A stretch of DNA of 64,000 nucleotides from Armatimonadota bacterium (GTDB taxonomy: Bacteria; Sysuimicrobiota; Sysuimicrobiia; Sysuimicrobiales; Sysuimicrobiaceae): assembly GCA_031432545.1 (NCBI GenBank), contig JAVKGX010000001.1, forward strand, positions 516,411 through 580,410. Direction: 5' to 3'. The notes beneath the pieces were generated by a model. That model was given only the letters and a program-made list of their open reading frames with translations. It had not been told where the DNA came from and did no database searches. Below are positions 28,932 through 37,009 of this stretch, in pieces (position 1 is the first letter of the stretch; each line of letters opens with the position of its first letter). Both the position numbers and the translations under genes were made by a program.

Positions 28932-28956
28932 AGACGACAGCGGGCAGTGATAGCAT
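28928..28956 (+). promoter_or_regulatory. Internal sigma-70 promoter before the skp cluster
   Basis: TTGAAG (28928-28933), 17 bases, TAGCAT (28951-28956). The -35 overlaps the last codons of bamA, and the predicted start is about 57 bases before GTG 29020. It would let the chaperone and lipid A genes be transcribed apart from tamB-bamA. Confidence 0.5.
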
Positions 28957-29019
28957 TCGCTGGGCGCGTGCTTGAGATCTACGGGGCAGCCGGTCGGGCC
29001 GGCTGAGGAGGGGACGAAG

Positions 29020-29472
29020 GTGGACCGCAAGACCAAGATCCTCATGATCGCGGTCGGAGCACTCGTCGCCGTGGCGCTCGCCGTGTGGGGTCTGATGGTG
29101 ACGGGCGGAACGGCGATCGGCCAGCAGCTCACGATCGGGTACGTGGACATGCAGCGGGCGCTGGACAGCCATCCGAGGAAGGCCAGTTCGGAGGAAGCTC
29201 TGAATCAGTTCGCTCGCGCGCGCATGACGCAGGCGCAGCAGCAGGCGCGCGGCAGGTCGCAGGCGGAGCAGACGCGCCTGATGCAGCAGGCGCAGCAGGA
29301 GATCCTCCGCCGGCGGACCGAGCTGCTGTCGGCCCTGGACAAGGACATCCGGGCCGCGGTCGAAAAGGTGGCGCGTGAAGCGGGCGTCATGATCGTCCTG
29401 GATCGTTCCGTCGTGCTGTACGGAGGCACGGACCTGACGGAACCCGTGATTCGGGAACTGAAGGGGAACTGA
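29020..29472 (+). CDS. Skp/OmpH-family periplasmic chaperone, first of three
   Basis: 150 residues from GTG 29020, with GAGGAGGGG a few bases upstream. An N-terminal hydrophobic segment (ILMIAVGALVAVALAVWGLM) acts as signal or anchor. The OmpH fold follows: the edge strand IGYVDMQRALDSHP, a helical arm rich in Gln and Arg (ARMTQAQQQARGRSQAEQTR), and the closing segment AREAGVMIVLDRSVVLYGGT with DLTEPVIRELK at the end. Skp trimers hold unfolded outer-membrane proteins on their way to BamA. Two further members follow within six bases each. Confidence 0.85.
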   Translation: MDRKTKILMIAVGALVAVALAVWGLMVTGGTAIGQQLTIGYVDMQRALDSHPRKASSEEALNQFARARMTQAQQQARGRSQAEQTRLMQQAQQEILRRRTELLSALDKDIRAAVEKVAREAGVMIVLDRSVVLYGGTDLTEPVIRELKGN

Positions 29473-29477
29473 TCCGG

Positions 29478-30674
29478 ATGCACGTGCTTCGGCTCGCCGC
29501 TGCGCTGTCGGCGGCGCTCTTGCTGACCGGTTGCGCCGGCACCCCGCGGTCGGTACCCTCGCCGAGCCCGGTGGCGGCGACCCCGCGCGCCACGCGCGTG
29601 GGACTGGTCGACCTGGACCGCGTCGCCGAGCAGCATCCCCGGGCGCAGGAGCTGGCGGCGCTGCGCCGCAGGGTCGCCGAGACCGAGGTGGCAATGCGCA
29701 TCCCGCTCGCGCCGCCCCAGATCGCGCAGCCGCAGATCCGCGACCTCGGACCGCGCCTGCAGGCCCGCACCCGGGAACTGCTCGAACAGCAGGCGGCGGA
29801 GCTCCGCCGGACATACCAGGAAGAACTCCGCGTGCTCGAGCGGCAGGGCAAAGAGGAGGTCGAGCGGTTCGCCCGGCAGGTCCAGGCCGAGCAGCAGGAA
29901 AAGCTCACCCAGCGGCAGGAGGCGCTGCAGGCGGAACTCCACGCGCGTGCGGAGGCCAAGCGCAAGGAGATGGAGCCCAAGCTCCGCGCCTACGAGGGGG
30001 AGGTCGCGCGGGAGTACCGGATCCCGCTGCTCAACCTGCGCCTGAAACTCGAGGCCGTGCAGCACACCGATCGGCAGCAGTTCGAGAGGCTGGTGGCCGA
30101 GTACGAGAGGCTGCAGCGAGAGCGCGAGGCGAAGGTCGCTGCCTTCCAGGCCGAGCAGCAAAAGGAGTTCGAGGCGTTCGTCAAGGAAAGCGAGGAGCAG
30201 GCGCGCTCGCAGATGGAAGCCTACCGCGCGGAGCTGGAAGCCGAGGCGCGTCGGCGCATCGAAGAGCGCGAGGCCATCGTGCGCAACCGTCTGCGCGAGG
30301 CGGCGGCGGCGCGAGAGCGCCAGTTCCGGGAGGTCATGCGCGCCAGGGAGCGCGAGCTCGTCAGTGGTGCGCAGGGAGAGGCCCGGGACGCGGTGGCGGC
30401 TGCGCGGCGCGAGCTGGAGCGGATCGTCGAGGAGGCCCGCGCGAAGTATGTGGCAGAAGAACGCGCGCGCCAGGAGCAGTTGCAGAGCCAGCTGGTGGCC
30501 CTGCGCACCCAGCAGGCGAACCTGGAGACCGCGATCCTCGCGGAGGTCCGCATAGAGGTGGCCGCGATCGCTCTGGAGCAGAACCTGGACGTTGTGCTGG
30601 TGCGCTACGTCTCCCACATCGGTGGCGTCGACATCACCGACCAGGTGCTGCGTCGATTGAGGAACAAGAGGTAG
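29478..30674 (+). CDS. Large OmpH-like lipoprotein with long coiled-coil arm
   Basis: 398 residues, more than twice the usual Skp length. A lipobox LLLTGC puts the modified Cys at 19. The OmpH body is split: the first strand is TRVGLVDLDRVAEQHPRAQE (residues ~38-58), and the closing part is LEQNLDVVLVRYVSHIGGVD and ITDQVLRRLRNK at the C-terminus. Between them lie ~280 residues of charged heptad-like sequence very rich in Glu, Arg, Gln and Ala (LARQVQ, QEALQAELHARAEAKRK, ARRRIEEREAIVRNRLREA). If it folds like Skp, the arms would be unusually long and could span much of the periplasm. The lipid anchor fixes one end in a membrane. Function otherwise as for Skp; inferred. Confidence 0.8.
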   Translation: MHVLRLAAALSAALLLTGCAGTPRSVPSPSPVAATPRATRVGLVDLDRVAEQHPRAQELAALRRRVAETEVAMRIPLAPPQIAQPQIRDLGPRLQARTRELLEQQAAELRRTYQEELRVLERQGKEEVERFARQVQAEQQEKLTQRQEALQAELHARAEAKRKEMEPKLRAYEGEVAREYRIPLLNLRLKLEAVQHTDRQQFERLVAEYERLQREREAKVAAFQAEQQKEFEAFVKESEEQARSQMEAYRAELEAEARRRIEEREAIVRNRLREAAAARERQFREVMRARERELVSGAQGEARDAVAAARRELERIVEEARAKYVAEERARQEQLQSQLVALRTQQANLETAILAEVRIEVAAIALEQNLDVVLVRYVSHIGGVDITDQVLRRLRNKR

Positions 30675-30680
30675 TTCTGG

Positions 30681-31151
30681 ATGTCGTGTGTCGGACGCCG
30701 TGTGTTTGCGGTCGGTCGTCGGTCCTCTGTGCGCGCGACCCGTCGCCTCCGGTTCGCCGTCGGAGGGTTGGCGGCGCTGATCGTCGCGCTCGTGTCGGTG
30801 GGCTGCCAGCGGCCCCAGATCGGTGTCGTGGACACGCAGCGCATCCTGGAGGAGAGCGTGCTGGCGCTGTCGCTGCAAAAGCAACTCAACGACCGCGAGA
30901 AGTTGATGGCGGCCGACCTGGCCGTCGCCGCCCAGCGCCTGGACCGCAGGGCGCTGGAGGAGCAGCGGTTGCTGTACCTGCGCGAACTCGAGCAGATGCG
31001 CGCCGACTTCGAGGAGCGGCTGAACCGAAGGCTGCGGGAGGTGGTCCAGGAGGTCGCGCGCGAAGAGAGGATCCGCGTGGTCCTCGCGAAGGGCCCTTCG
31101 GTCTACGGCGGGAGGGACCTGACGAATCGGGTGATCGAGAGGTTGAAGTAG
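30681..31151 (+). CDS. Skp/OmpH-like lipoprotein, third of three
   Basis: 156 residues from ATG 30681. A long basic N-terminus leads to a lipobox VSVGC (Cys42); GTG 30729 would give a more usual signal length. The mature part is a short Skp: [20 protein letters not shown], helical arm ([20 protein letters not shown]), closing segment [20 protein letters not shown] and [10 protein letters not shown]. The C-terminal pattern V-YGG-DLT is shared with the first copy, so these two are the closer relatives. Six bases separate it from the preceding gene and 67 from lpxD. Confidence 0.82.
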   Translation: MSCVGRRVFAVGRRSSVRATRRLRFAVGGLAALIVALVSVGCQRPQIGVVDTQRILEESVLALSLQKQLNDREKLMAADLAVAAQRLDRRALEEQRLLYLRELEQMRADFEERLNRRLREVVQEVAREERIRVVLAKGPSVYGGRDLTNRVIERLK

Positions 31152-31218
31152 CGGGCCCAGCGCACTCCGCGGGGGTGGGGTCGCCGTGGCGGCCCCTTTC
31201 GCATATCTGGGGGCGGCG

Positions 31219-32211
31219 ATGAGGCTGAGCGAGATCGCAGGCCGGCTCGGCGGCGAACTCCGGGGCGACGGTGACATTGAGATCGTCCGGGTCGCCCAGC
31301 CGGACCGAGCCGGACCGGACGCGATCGCGGTCTGCGCCACGCCGCGCGCGCTGGACGAGGCGATCGCGGCTGGGGCGGGCGCGGTTGTGGTGCGTTCTGG
31401 GGAGGAACTGCCGGTTCCCTCGGTCCGGGTCGCCGACACCCGGCTGGCGCTGGCCGTGCTGCTGGAGATGTTCGGGCCCGCTCCGCACCGTCCCCTAGGT
31501 GTGCATCCCACGGCGGTGGTCGCGCCCACCGCGCAGCTCGGGCCGCAGGTCGCGATCGGCGCCCACGCGGCCATCGGCGAGGGTGCGCGGGTCGGCGCGG
31601 GCACGGTCATCCACGCCCACGTCTGCGTCGGCCCCGAGGCGACCGTCGGCGAGCGGTGCGTGCTCTACCCACACGTCGTGGTGGGCGAGCGCGTGCGGGT
31701 GGGCGACCGCGTGATCCTGCATGCAGGTGTGGTCCTGGGAGCGGACGGGTTCGGGTTCGTGGCGGGGCCGCACGGCCATCGCAAGATCCCGCAGGTCGGC
31801 ACCGTGGTGGTCGAAGACGACGTGGAGATCGGGGCCAACACCACGGTCGATCGGGCCACGCTGGGGGAGACGCGAATCGGTGAGGGGACGAAGATCGACA
31901 ACTTGGTCCAGATCGCGCACAACGTCCAGATCGGGCGGCGCTGTCTGATCGCCGCTCAGGTCGGGATCGCGGGCAGCTCTGTGATCGAAGACGGGGTCGT
32001 CCTCGCCGGCCAGGCGGGGGTCTCCGATCACGTGCGGATCGGCGCCGGCGCGGTGGTGCTGGGGAAGGCGGGCGTGACGAAGGACGTCCCGCCGGGGGCG
32101 ACCGTCTCCGGCTTTCCCGCCCGGGCGCACCGCGAGGAACTCCACGAACAGGCCATGCGCCGGCGCCTGCCCGAGCTGCTGCGCCTGCTGCAGCAGCGCC
32201 GGCGCCCTTGA
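31219..32211 (+). CDS. lpxD: UDP-3-O-acylglucosamine N-acyltransferase
   Basis: Third enzyme of lipid A synthesis; it adds the N-linked hydroxyacyl chain from acyl-ACP. 330 residues from ATG 31219, preceded by GGGGG at five bases and fitting the family start ([19 protein letters not shown]); GTG 31186 is an alternative. After the ~95-residue uridine-binding domain come hexapeptide repeats forming a left-handed beta-helix. ADGFGFV and the catalytic His234 in [10 protein letters not shown] match the family. The C-terminal helices bind ACP. The gene leads the lipid A part of the block. Confidence 0.95.
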   Translation: MRLSEIAGRLGGELRGDGDIEIVRVAQPDRAGPDAIAVCATPRALDEAIAAGAGAVVVRSGEELPVPSVRVADTRLALAVLLEMFGPAPHRPLGVHPTAVVAPTAQLGPQVAIGAHAAIGEGARVGAGTVIHAHVCVGPEATVGERCVLYPHVVVGERVRVGDRVILHAGVVLGADGFGFVAGPHGHRKIPQVGTVVVEDDVEIGANTTVDRATLGETRIGEGTKIDNLVQIAHNVQIGRRCLIAAQVGIAGSSVIEDGVVLAGQAGVSDHVRIGAGAVVLGKAGVTKDVPPGATVSGFPARAHREELHEQAMRRRLPELLRLLQQRRRP

Positions 32212-32244
32212 CCCGTGGGGCCGCCCGTGCGCGATGGAGTCCTG

Positions 32245-34017
32245 ATGGTGGCGAAATCGGCGTGGTGGTTGTGGGTGATTGTCCCGATGGCGCTGGGGTT
32301 GCCCCCGGCGCACGCGCAGCTGCCCACGGTCGTGGTTGTTCCGGCCGCCTCGTCGGCCGCCATCACCGTCAACGGGATGCACGTGATGCGGCTGCACGGC
32401 CCCGACGCGGAATCCCGTGCCCAGGCGGTGGCGCACCGTCTGCGCGCTGTGCTTTCCGTCGCGCCGGTGCGCATCGAGGTGCAGCCGGATCGGACCGGCG
32501 TCCACCTGGTCGTGAACGGCCACCGGGCGGTGACCGCGGACACCGCTCAGGCGCGGGCAAACAACACCTCTCCGTACTTTCTAGCCCTGGCCTGGGCAAA
32601 GGCGCTGCGGCGAGCGCTGGACTTCCGGCAGATGTGGCTGCGCCCGTCTGCCGTGGCGGTGGCGCCGGGAGCCGAGGCGACGGTCGAGGTGCTGACCGTC
32701 CCGCGCGGCGCGGTCCACATCGGCGATCACGACCGCGGGGTGGCAGAGGTGCGTGCCGACGGCACCGACCGGTTGGTCGTGCGGGGCGTGTCGGCCGGGA
32801 CGGTCCGCGTCCCGATCTCCTACGAGGGGATACGGCGTGAACTCGTCGTCTCCGTGCGGCCGCTGGCCGGCGGCCTGCCCGCCTCGGTCCGTGTCGTCGT
32901 CACCGGCAATCCGGCGGGCGCCGACGTCGTGCAGGAGGCCGTCGCCCGCAGGCTCGAGCAGGAGGCCCACCTGGGCCCGGGCGCGTTCGTAGAAGTCCCG
33001 GCGGTACTGGCCGGACCGCTGGCGGAGGGTCGGCGGCACGTCGCGGCTGTGCCGGTGCGTGTCCGCAGCCCGTTCGCGTTGCCGGTCGAGGGGATCGTAC
33101 GGATCGTGGTCGACAACGAGCGCGCGACTCTCGCGCAACCCTCGCGCCTGTACGTCAGCAACAACCCCGAGCGGCTCGCCATGGACGGTACTGTGTTCCG
33201 CGAGACGATCGAGCCCGATACGGCGATCCGCATGCTGTACCACCACAAGAACGGGTCCGACAAAGACAAGGTCGTCACCGTCCGCATCCGCAACCCGAAC
33301 GGACAGCCCGCGCGGGTGCACCTCCAGGTGGCCACACCGAGGGCATGGCACGACACGATGGCCGTCGGCCACGCCGCGGCCCGCCGCTTTTTGGAGATGC
33401 TGATCTCGGGTGCAGGATACGTCCTGGAGATCCCCGCCGGCGGGGAGCACACGTTCACCGCCCAGCGGATGCCACCCGCATTCGTCGTGTCGGGTCTGCT
33501 CCAGGCGCAGCTGCTCGCCGGTGGACCGTTGGAGATCGCGGTCGCGGTCCGCGCCGCATACCTGCTGGAGCGCACCGTCACGCGCGACGTCGATCCGACG
33601 CCGCTGAGCCACCCGCGGGGTATCTTCTGCACGCCGGAGGTCGAGATCCGCAAGACGCTGGCGGTCGGGTCTGACGAAGTGGTCGAAATCGGGTCCAGCG
33701 GGCGCCTTGCGGATCTGCGCACCGGCAGGCTCCTCGCGGGCGACTACGGGGTGCTGTACCGGCTGCGCCTGGAGCTCCACAACCCCGGGGAGACGGAGGT
33801 GGAGGCGGATCTGTGGTTGCGTGCGGCCGGCGGTCCCGCCTACGCGACGTTCGTCGTCGACGGGCGCTTGGTCGATCTGTCCTATCTGGCGCCCCACCGT
33901 GAGGTGGCGCTGGTGTCGGTCCGATTGGCTCCCGGGCAGTCGGTCCCGGTGGAGCTGCTGACGATGCCGGAGGCGGCGTCGTCTTATCCGCTGAAGATCA
34001 CGTTGAGGGCGAGGTGA
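32245..34017 (+). CDS. Exported protein of unknown function inside the lipid A operon
   Basis: 590 residues from ATG 32245, with GGAG six bases upstream. Signal peptide with cleavage near PAHA-Q (24/25). Residues ~30-130 hold a small alpha/beta unit (AVAHRLRAVLSVAPVRIEVQ, then VHLVVNGHRAVTADTAQARA, then SPYFLALAWAKALRRALDF). Residues ~135-206 resemble the T2SS/T3SS pilus-formation N-domain (VAVAPGAEATVEVLTVPRGA, VHIGDHDRGVAEVRADG, LVVRGVSAGTVRVPI). Residues ~310-590 are beta-rich, Ig-like in feel, with GHAAARRFLEMLISGAGYVL and VSGLLQAQLLAGGPLEIAVA. No barrel signature and no C-terminal Phe. The stop overlaps lpxC by four bases, so it is made with the lipid A enzymes. I do not recognise a named family; a periplasmic envelope factor is the cautious reading. 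Confidence 0.7.
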   Translation: MVAKSAWWLWVIVPMALGLPPAHAQLPTVVVVPAASSAAITVNGMHVMRLHGPDAESRAQAVAHRLRAVLSVAPVRIEVQPDRTGVHLVVNGHRAVTADTAQARANNTSPYFLALAWAKALRRALDFRQMWLRPSAVAVAPGAEATVEVLTVPRGAVHIGDHDRGVAEVRADGTDRLVVRGVSAGTVRVPISYEGIRRELVVSVRPLAGGLPASVRVVVTGNPAGADVVQEAVARRLEQEAHLGPGAFVEVPAVLAGPLAEGRRHVAAVPVRVRSPFALPVEGIVRIVVDNERATLAQPSRLYVSNNPERLAMDGTVFRETIEPDTAIRMLYHHKNGSDKDKVVTVRIRNPNGQPARVHLQVATPRAWHDTMAVGHAAARRFLEMLISGAGYVLEIPAGGEHTFTAQRMPPAFVVSGLLQAQLLAGGPLEIAVAVRAAYLLERTVTRDVDPTPLSHPRGIFCTPEVEIRKTLAVGSDEVVEIGSSGRLADLRTGRLLAGDYGVLYRLRLELHNPGETEVEADLWLRAAGGPAYATFVVDGRLVDLSYLAPHREVALVSVRLAPGQSVPVELLTMPEAASSYPLKITLRAR

Positions 34018-34844
34018 CGCGCAACGCCGTGCAGGGCGGGGTTCCGCACAGGACCATCCGCCGGGCGGTGGAGATCTCTGGCGTTGGCATCCACAGCGGC
34101 CGGCCTGCGCGCGTACGGATCCATCCCTCGCAGCGGCCCGGCATCGTGCTGGTACGCGGCCACGTCGAGACGCGCGCGGATCTGGATGCTGTGACCGAGA
34201 CCTCTCGTCGCACTGTGCTGGCCGGTGTGGCCACAGTGGAACACCTCATGGCCGCGGCGTTCGCGCTGGGCATCACCGCGCTGCGGGTCGAAGTCGCCGG
34301 CGACGAGGTCCCGATCGCCGACGGCAGCGCGAAGCCCTTCGCCGACGCCCTTGCCGACGCCGGTATCCGCGACCTCCCGGAGGTGATGCCGCGACTGCGT
34401 GTGGTCTGCCCCGTGTGGGTGGCCCGGGGTGACGCCCTGGCGGCGGCGTTCCCCGCGGACGCGTTGCGTGTCACGTACGTCGTCGCGCTGCGCGACGCGG
34501 GCTTCCAGGTGTGGGATGGGGACATCACACCCCAGACCTTCATGCACGACCTGGCACCTGCGCGGACATGGGGGTATGCGGACGAAGCCGACGGGCTGCG
34601 GGCGGCCGGACTGGCCACCGGGGCCGACGCACACAACACCTTGATCCTCGAGGGCGGCGGATACCGGAACGCGCCGCGTTTTTCCGACGAGCCGGTCCGC
34701 CACAAGGTCGTCGACCTGATCGGCGACCTCGCGCTGCTCGCCGCCGGGCTGGAGGCGCACGTCGTCTGTCTGCGCGGCGGGCACGGGCTCCATCTGGCGC
34801 TGGCCCGGAAGATCCGAGAGGCGGTCGGCCCCCCGGCGTCGTAA
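34014..34844 (+). CDS. lpxC: UDP-3-O-acyl-N-acetylglucosamine deacetylase
   Basis: Zinc amidase for the committed step of lipid A synthesis. 276 residues, about 25 shorter than E. coli LpxC. Conserved features: ISGVGIHSG at the N-terminus, VEHLMAAAFALGI with Glu76 and the zinc ligand His77, APARTWGY in the second domain, and HKVVDLIGDLAL with zinc ligands His230 and Asp234; His257 in GGHGLH is the general acid-base. The shortening lies mainly between the two domains. GTG 34014 overlaps the stop of the preceding exported protein (GTGA). In many diderm Terrabacteria lpxC is fused to fabZ; here the two are separate, 42 bases apart. Confidence 0.94.
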   Translation: MTRNAVQGGVPHRTIRRAVEISGVGIHSGRPARVRIHPSQRPGIVLVRGHVETRADLDAVTETSRRTVLAGVATVEHLMAAAFALGITALRVEVAGDEVPIADGSAKPFADALADAGIRDLPEVMPRLRVVCPVWVARGDALAAAFPADALRVTYVVALRDAGFQVWDGDITPQTFMHDLAPARTWGYADEADGLRAAGLATGADAHNTLILEGGGYRNAPRFSDEPVRHKVVDLIGDLALLAAGLEAHVVCLRGGHGLHLALARKIREAVGPPAS

Positions 34845-34886
34845 CCAGTACGCAGCATACGACCGTGGGGCCGTCCGGAGGTGGCG

Positions 34887-35333
34887 ATGGAGCTGTCGAT
34901 CCGTGAGATCCTTCGATATCTGCCGCACCGCTACCCGTTCCTGCTCGTCGACCGGATCGTCGAGATGGACGTCGAGGCGGGCCGGATCGTTGCCCTGAAG
35001 AACGTGACGATCAACGAGGAGTTCTTCACCGGCCACCTCCCCGGCAGGCCGGTCATGCCCGGGGTGCTTATCATCGAAGCGCTGGCGCAGACGGCCGGCA
35101 TTCTGGCGCTGCACAGGCTGGGCCAGCCGGGTCGGGTCGCGTACTTCGCTGCTGTGGACGGTCTTCGGTTTCGCCGGCCGGTGCTCCCGGGCGACCAGCT
35201 GCGCCTGGAAGTCACGCTGGACTGGATCCGCGGGCGGCTCGTGAGGGTCCAGGGGCGCGCGCGGGTGGACGGCCAGCTGGCGGCCGAAGGGACGCTGACC
35301 TTCTCCTTGAGCAACGACGAGGAAGAAGCTTGA
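34887..35333 (+). CDS. fabZ: 3-hydroxyacyl-ACP dehydratase FabZ
   Basis: 148-residue hot-dog fold dehydratase of fatty-acid synthesis, here placed with lipid A genes because both draw on 3-hydroxyacyl-ACP. Catalytic His50 in FFTGHLPGRPVMPG and Glu64 in LIIEALAQTAG are both present; LPHRYPFLLVDRI is the typical N-terminal motif. GGAGG lies five bases before ATG 34887. The stop overlaps the TTG of lpxA by four bases. Confidence 0.96.
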   Translation: MELSIREILRYLPHRYPFLLVDRIVEMDVEAGRIVALKNVTINEEFFTGHLPGRPVMPGVLIIEALAQTAGILALHRLGQPGRVAYFAAVDGLRFRRPVLPGDQLRLEVTLDWIRGRLVRVQGRARVDGQLAAEGTLTFSLSNDEEEA

Positions 35334-36148
35334 ACAGGGTGGTCGACGACGAGCGGGTGCATCCCACGGCGCTGGTGGATCCCCGCGCGCGTGTCCATCC
35401 CAGCGTGCGCATCGGTCCGTACGCGGTGATCGGCCCCGACGTGGAGATCGGCGAGGACACCGTCGTGGGCCCGCACGTCGTGGTCGAAAGGTACGTGCGG
35501 ATCGGGCGGCGGAACCGCATCTGCACCGGCGCGGTGATTGGGTGCGAGCCGCAGGACAAGACCTTTCGCGGCGAGCGCAGCCACGTCCTGATCGGTGACG
35601 ACAACGTGGTGCGCGAGTACGCACAGATCAGCCGTGCCACCGGAGAGGGCGCGGCGACGGTCGTCGGCGACCGCAACTACATCATGTCCACGGTGCACGT
35701 CGCCCACAACTGCCGGCTCGGGTCGGACATCGTGATTGTGACCGGCACCGGGCTGGCCGGACACGTACAGGTCGGTGACGGTGCCCAGGTCGGCGGGATC
35801 ACCGGCGTGCACCAGCACGTGCGGATCGGGCGGCTTGCGATGGTGGGGGGCAAGACCGCGCTGACCCAAGACCTGCCCCCGTTCCTACTCGCCAGCGGGG
35901 TGCCGGCCCGCGTGCGGGGACTGAACCGCATCGGCCTCCAGCGGGCGGGCATCGCGCAAGAGGAGATCGAGCGCCTGCGCGGCGCGTTCCGCATCCTGTA
36001 CCGGATGGGTCTGACCCCCCGCCGCGCCGCTGAGCGCATCGCAGCGGAGATCGGCGAGGAGGGCTTGGTTGGCGAACTCCTGGCGTTCTTGCGCGAAAAC
36101 GAGACGTCGCGCCGCGGGCTGACGCGCTTCCACCGGGAAGCACGTTGA
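35330..36148 (+). CDS. lpxA: UDP-N-acetylglucosamine O-acyltransferase
   Basis: First enzyme of lipid A synthesis, cytoplasmic trimer. 272 residues. The left-handed beta-helix is built of hexapeptide repeats from VHPTALVDPRARVHPSVRIG on; the catalytic His126 lies in TVHVAHNCRLG, and IGCEPQDKTFRGE and GLNRIGLQRAGI are family signatures, the latter in the C-terminal helical part that binds ACP. The start is TTG 35330, in a TTGA overlap with the fabZ stop; no other in-frame start fits the family N-terminus. Confidence 0.95.
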   Translation: MNRVVDDERVHPTALVDPRARVHPSVRIGPYAVIGPDVEIGEDTVVGPHVVVERYVRIGRRNRICTGAVIGCEPQDKTFRGERSHVLIGDDNVVREYAQISRATGEGAATVVGDRNYIMSTVHVAHNCRLGSDIVIVTGTGLAGHVQVGDGAQVGGITGVHQHVRIGRLAMVGGKTALTQDLPPFLLASGVPARVRGLNRIGLQRAGIAQEEIERLRGAFRILYRMGLTPRRAAERIAAEIGEEGLVGELLAFLRENETSRRGLTRFHREAR

Positions 36149-37002
36149 TGTCTGGATCCCTGCCCCTCCCAGACCACGGGTGGACGCCTACCGGCCTCGG
36201 CGGTGCCGAGCCGGTGGGTCTGGTGGCCGGCGCCGGAGCGCTGCCGCGCGCGATCGCCGAGGGCATTCGCCGCGCCGGCCACAGGATCGTCTGCGTCCAG
36301 GTGGCCGGAGATCCCGGGCCGCTGATCGATGTGTGCGATGCGCACATCCCGCTCGCACCGGGCGACGCCGCGCGCGCGATGGCAGCCCTGCGGGAAACCG
36401 GGGTTCGGCACCTGGTGCTGGCCGGCAAGGTGGACAAGTTGGCCGCGCTGGGCGGGGCGCTGGACGACGTCGCGCGCCACATCCTCCGCCAGGCCCCGGA
36501 CCGACGGGACGGTACCCTATGGCGTCTGGTGGCCGGGCTGCTGGAGGAGGAGGGCTTTCGGATCCTCCCGCAGAGCCACTTCGCCCCCGAGATGATCGCG
36601 CCGGCCGGTTTGATCGGTGGCCGGGATCCCTCTGCGGCCGAGCGAGACGACCTGACGCTGGCCTTCGCGTTGGCCCGGCGTGTGGCAGAGCTGGACATCG
36701 GGCAGGCGGTGGCGGTGCGCGACGGGGTGGTGCTGGCGGTCGAGGCCGCGGAAGGCACCGACGAGATGATCCGGCGCTGCGCGGCCTTCGGCGGCGGTGC
36801 GGTCGTGGCGAAGGTCAGCCGCCCCGATCAGGACCCGCGGTTTGACCTGCCGGCCGTCGGACCGGACACCGTCACCGCGATGCGGGACGCCCGTGCGGTG
36901 GCGCTGGGCGTGGAAGCCGGCCGGACGATCATCGTGGACCGCGCCGCGTTGGCCCGAACGGCGGAGGCGGCGGGGCTCGCGGTCATCGGGCTCCGATCCT
37001 GA
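36148..37002 (+). CDS. lpxI: UDP-2,3-diacylglucosamine pyrophosphatase LpxI
   Basis: 284 residues, DUF1009/LpxI family, which makes lipid X from UDP-2,3-diacylglucosamine. It replaces LpxH of Proteobacteria and attacks the other phosphorus. Features: VGLVAGAGALPRAIAEGIRR at the N-terminus, HLVLAGKVDKLA, QSHFAPEMIAPAG, the conserved AVRDGVVLAVEAAEGTDEMI, and VAKVSRPDQDPRFDLPAVGP in the catalytic domain. ATG 36148 shares its A with the lpxA stop. The order lpxD, lpxC, fabZ, lpxA, lpxI, lpxB matches gene order in several non-proteobacterial diderms. Confidence 0.93.
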   Translation: MSGSLPLPDHGWTPTGLGGAEPVGLVAGAGALPRAIAEGIRRAGHRIVCVQVAGDPGPLIDVCDAHIPLAPGDAARAMAALRETGVRHLVLAGKVDKLAALGGALDDVARHILRQAPDRRDGTLWRLVAGLLEEEGFRILPQSHFAPEMIAPAGLIGGRDPSAAERDDLTLAFALARRVAELDIGQAVAVRDGVVLAVEAAEGTDEMIRRCAAFGGGAVVAKVSRPDQDPRFDLPAVGPDTVTAMRDARAVALGVEAGRTIIVDRAALARTAEAAGLAVIGLRS

Positions 37003-37009
37003 CCGGGCG

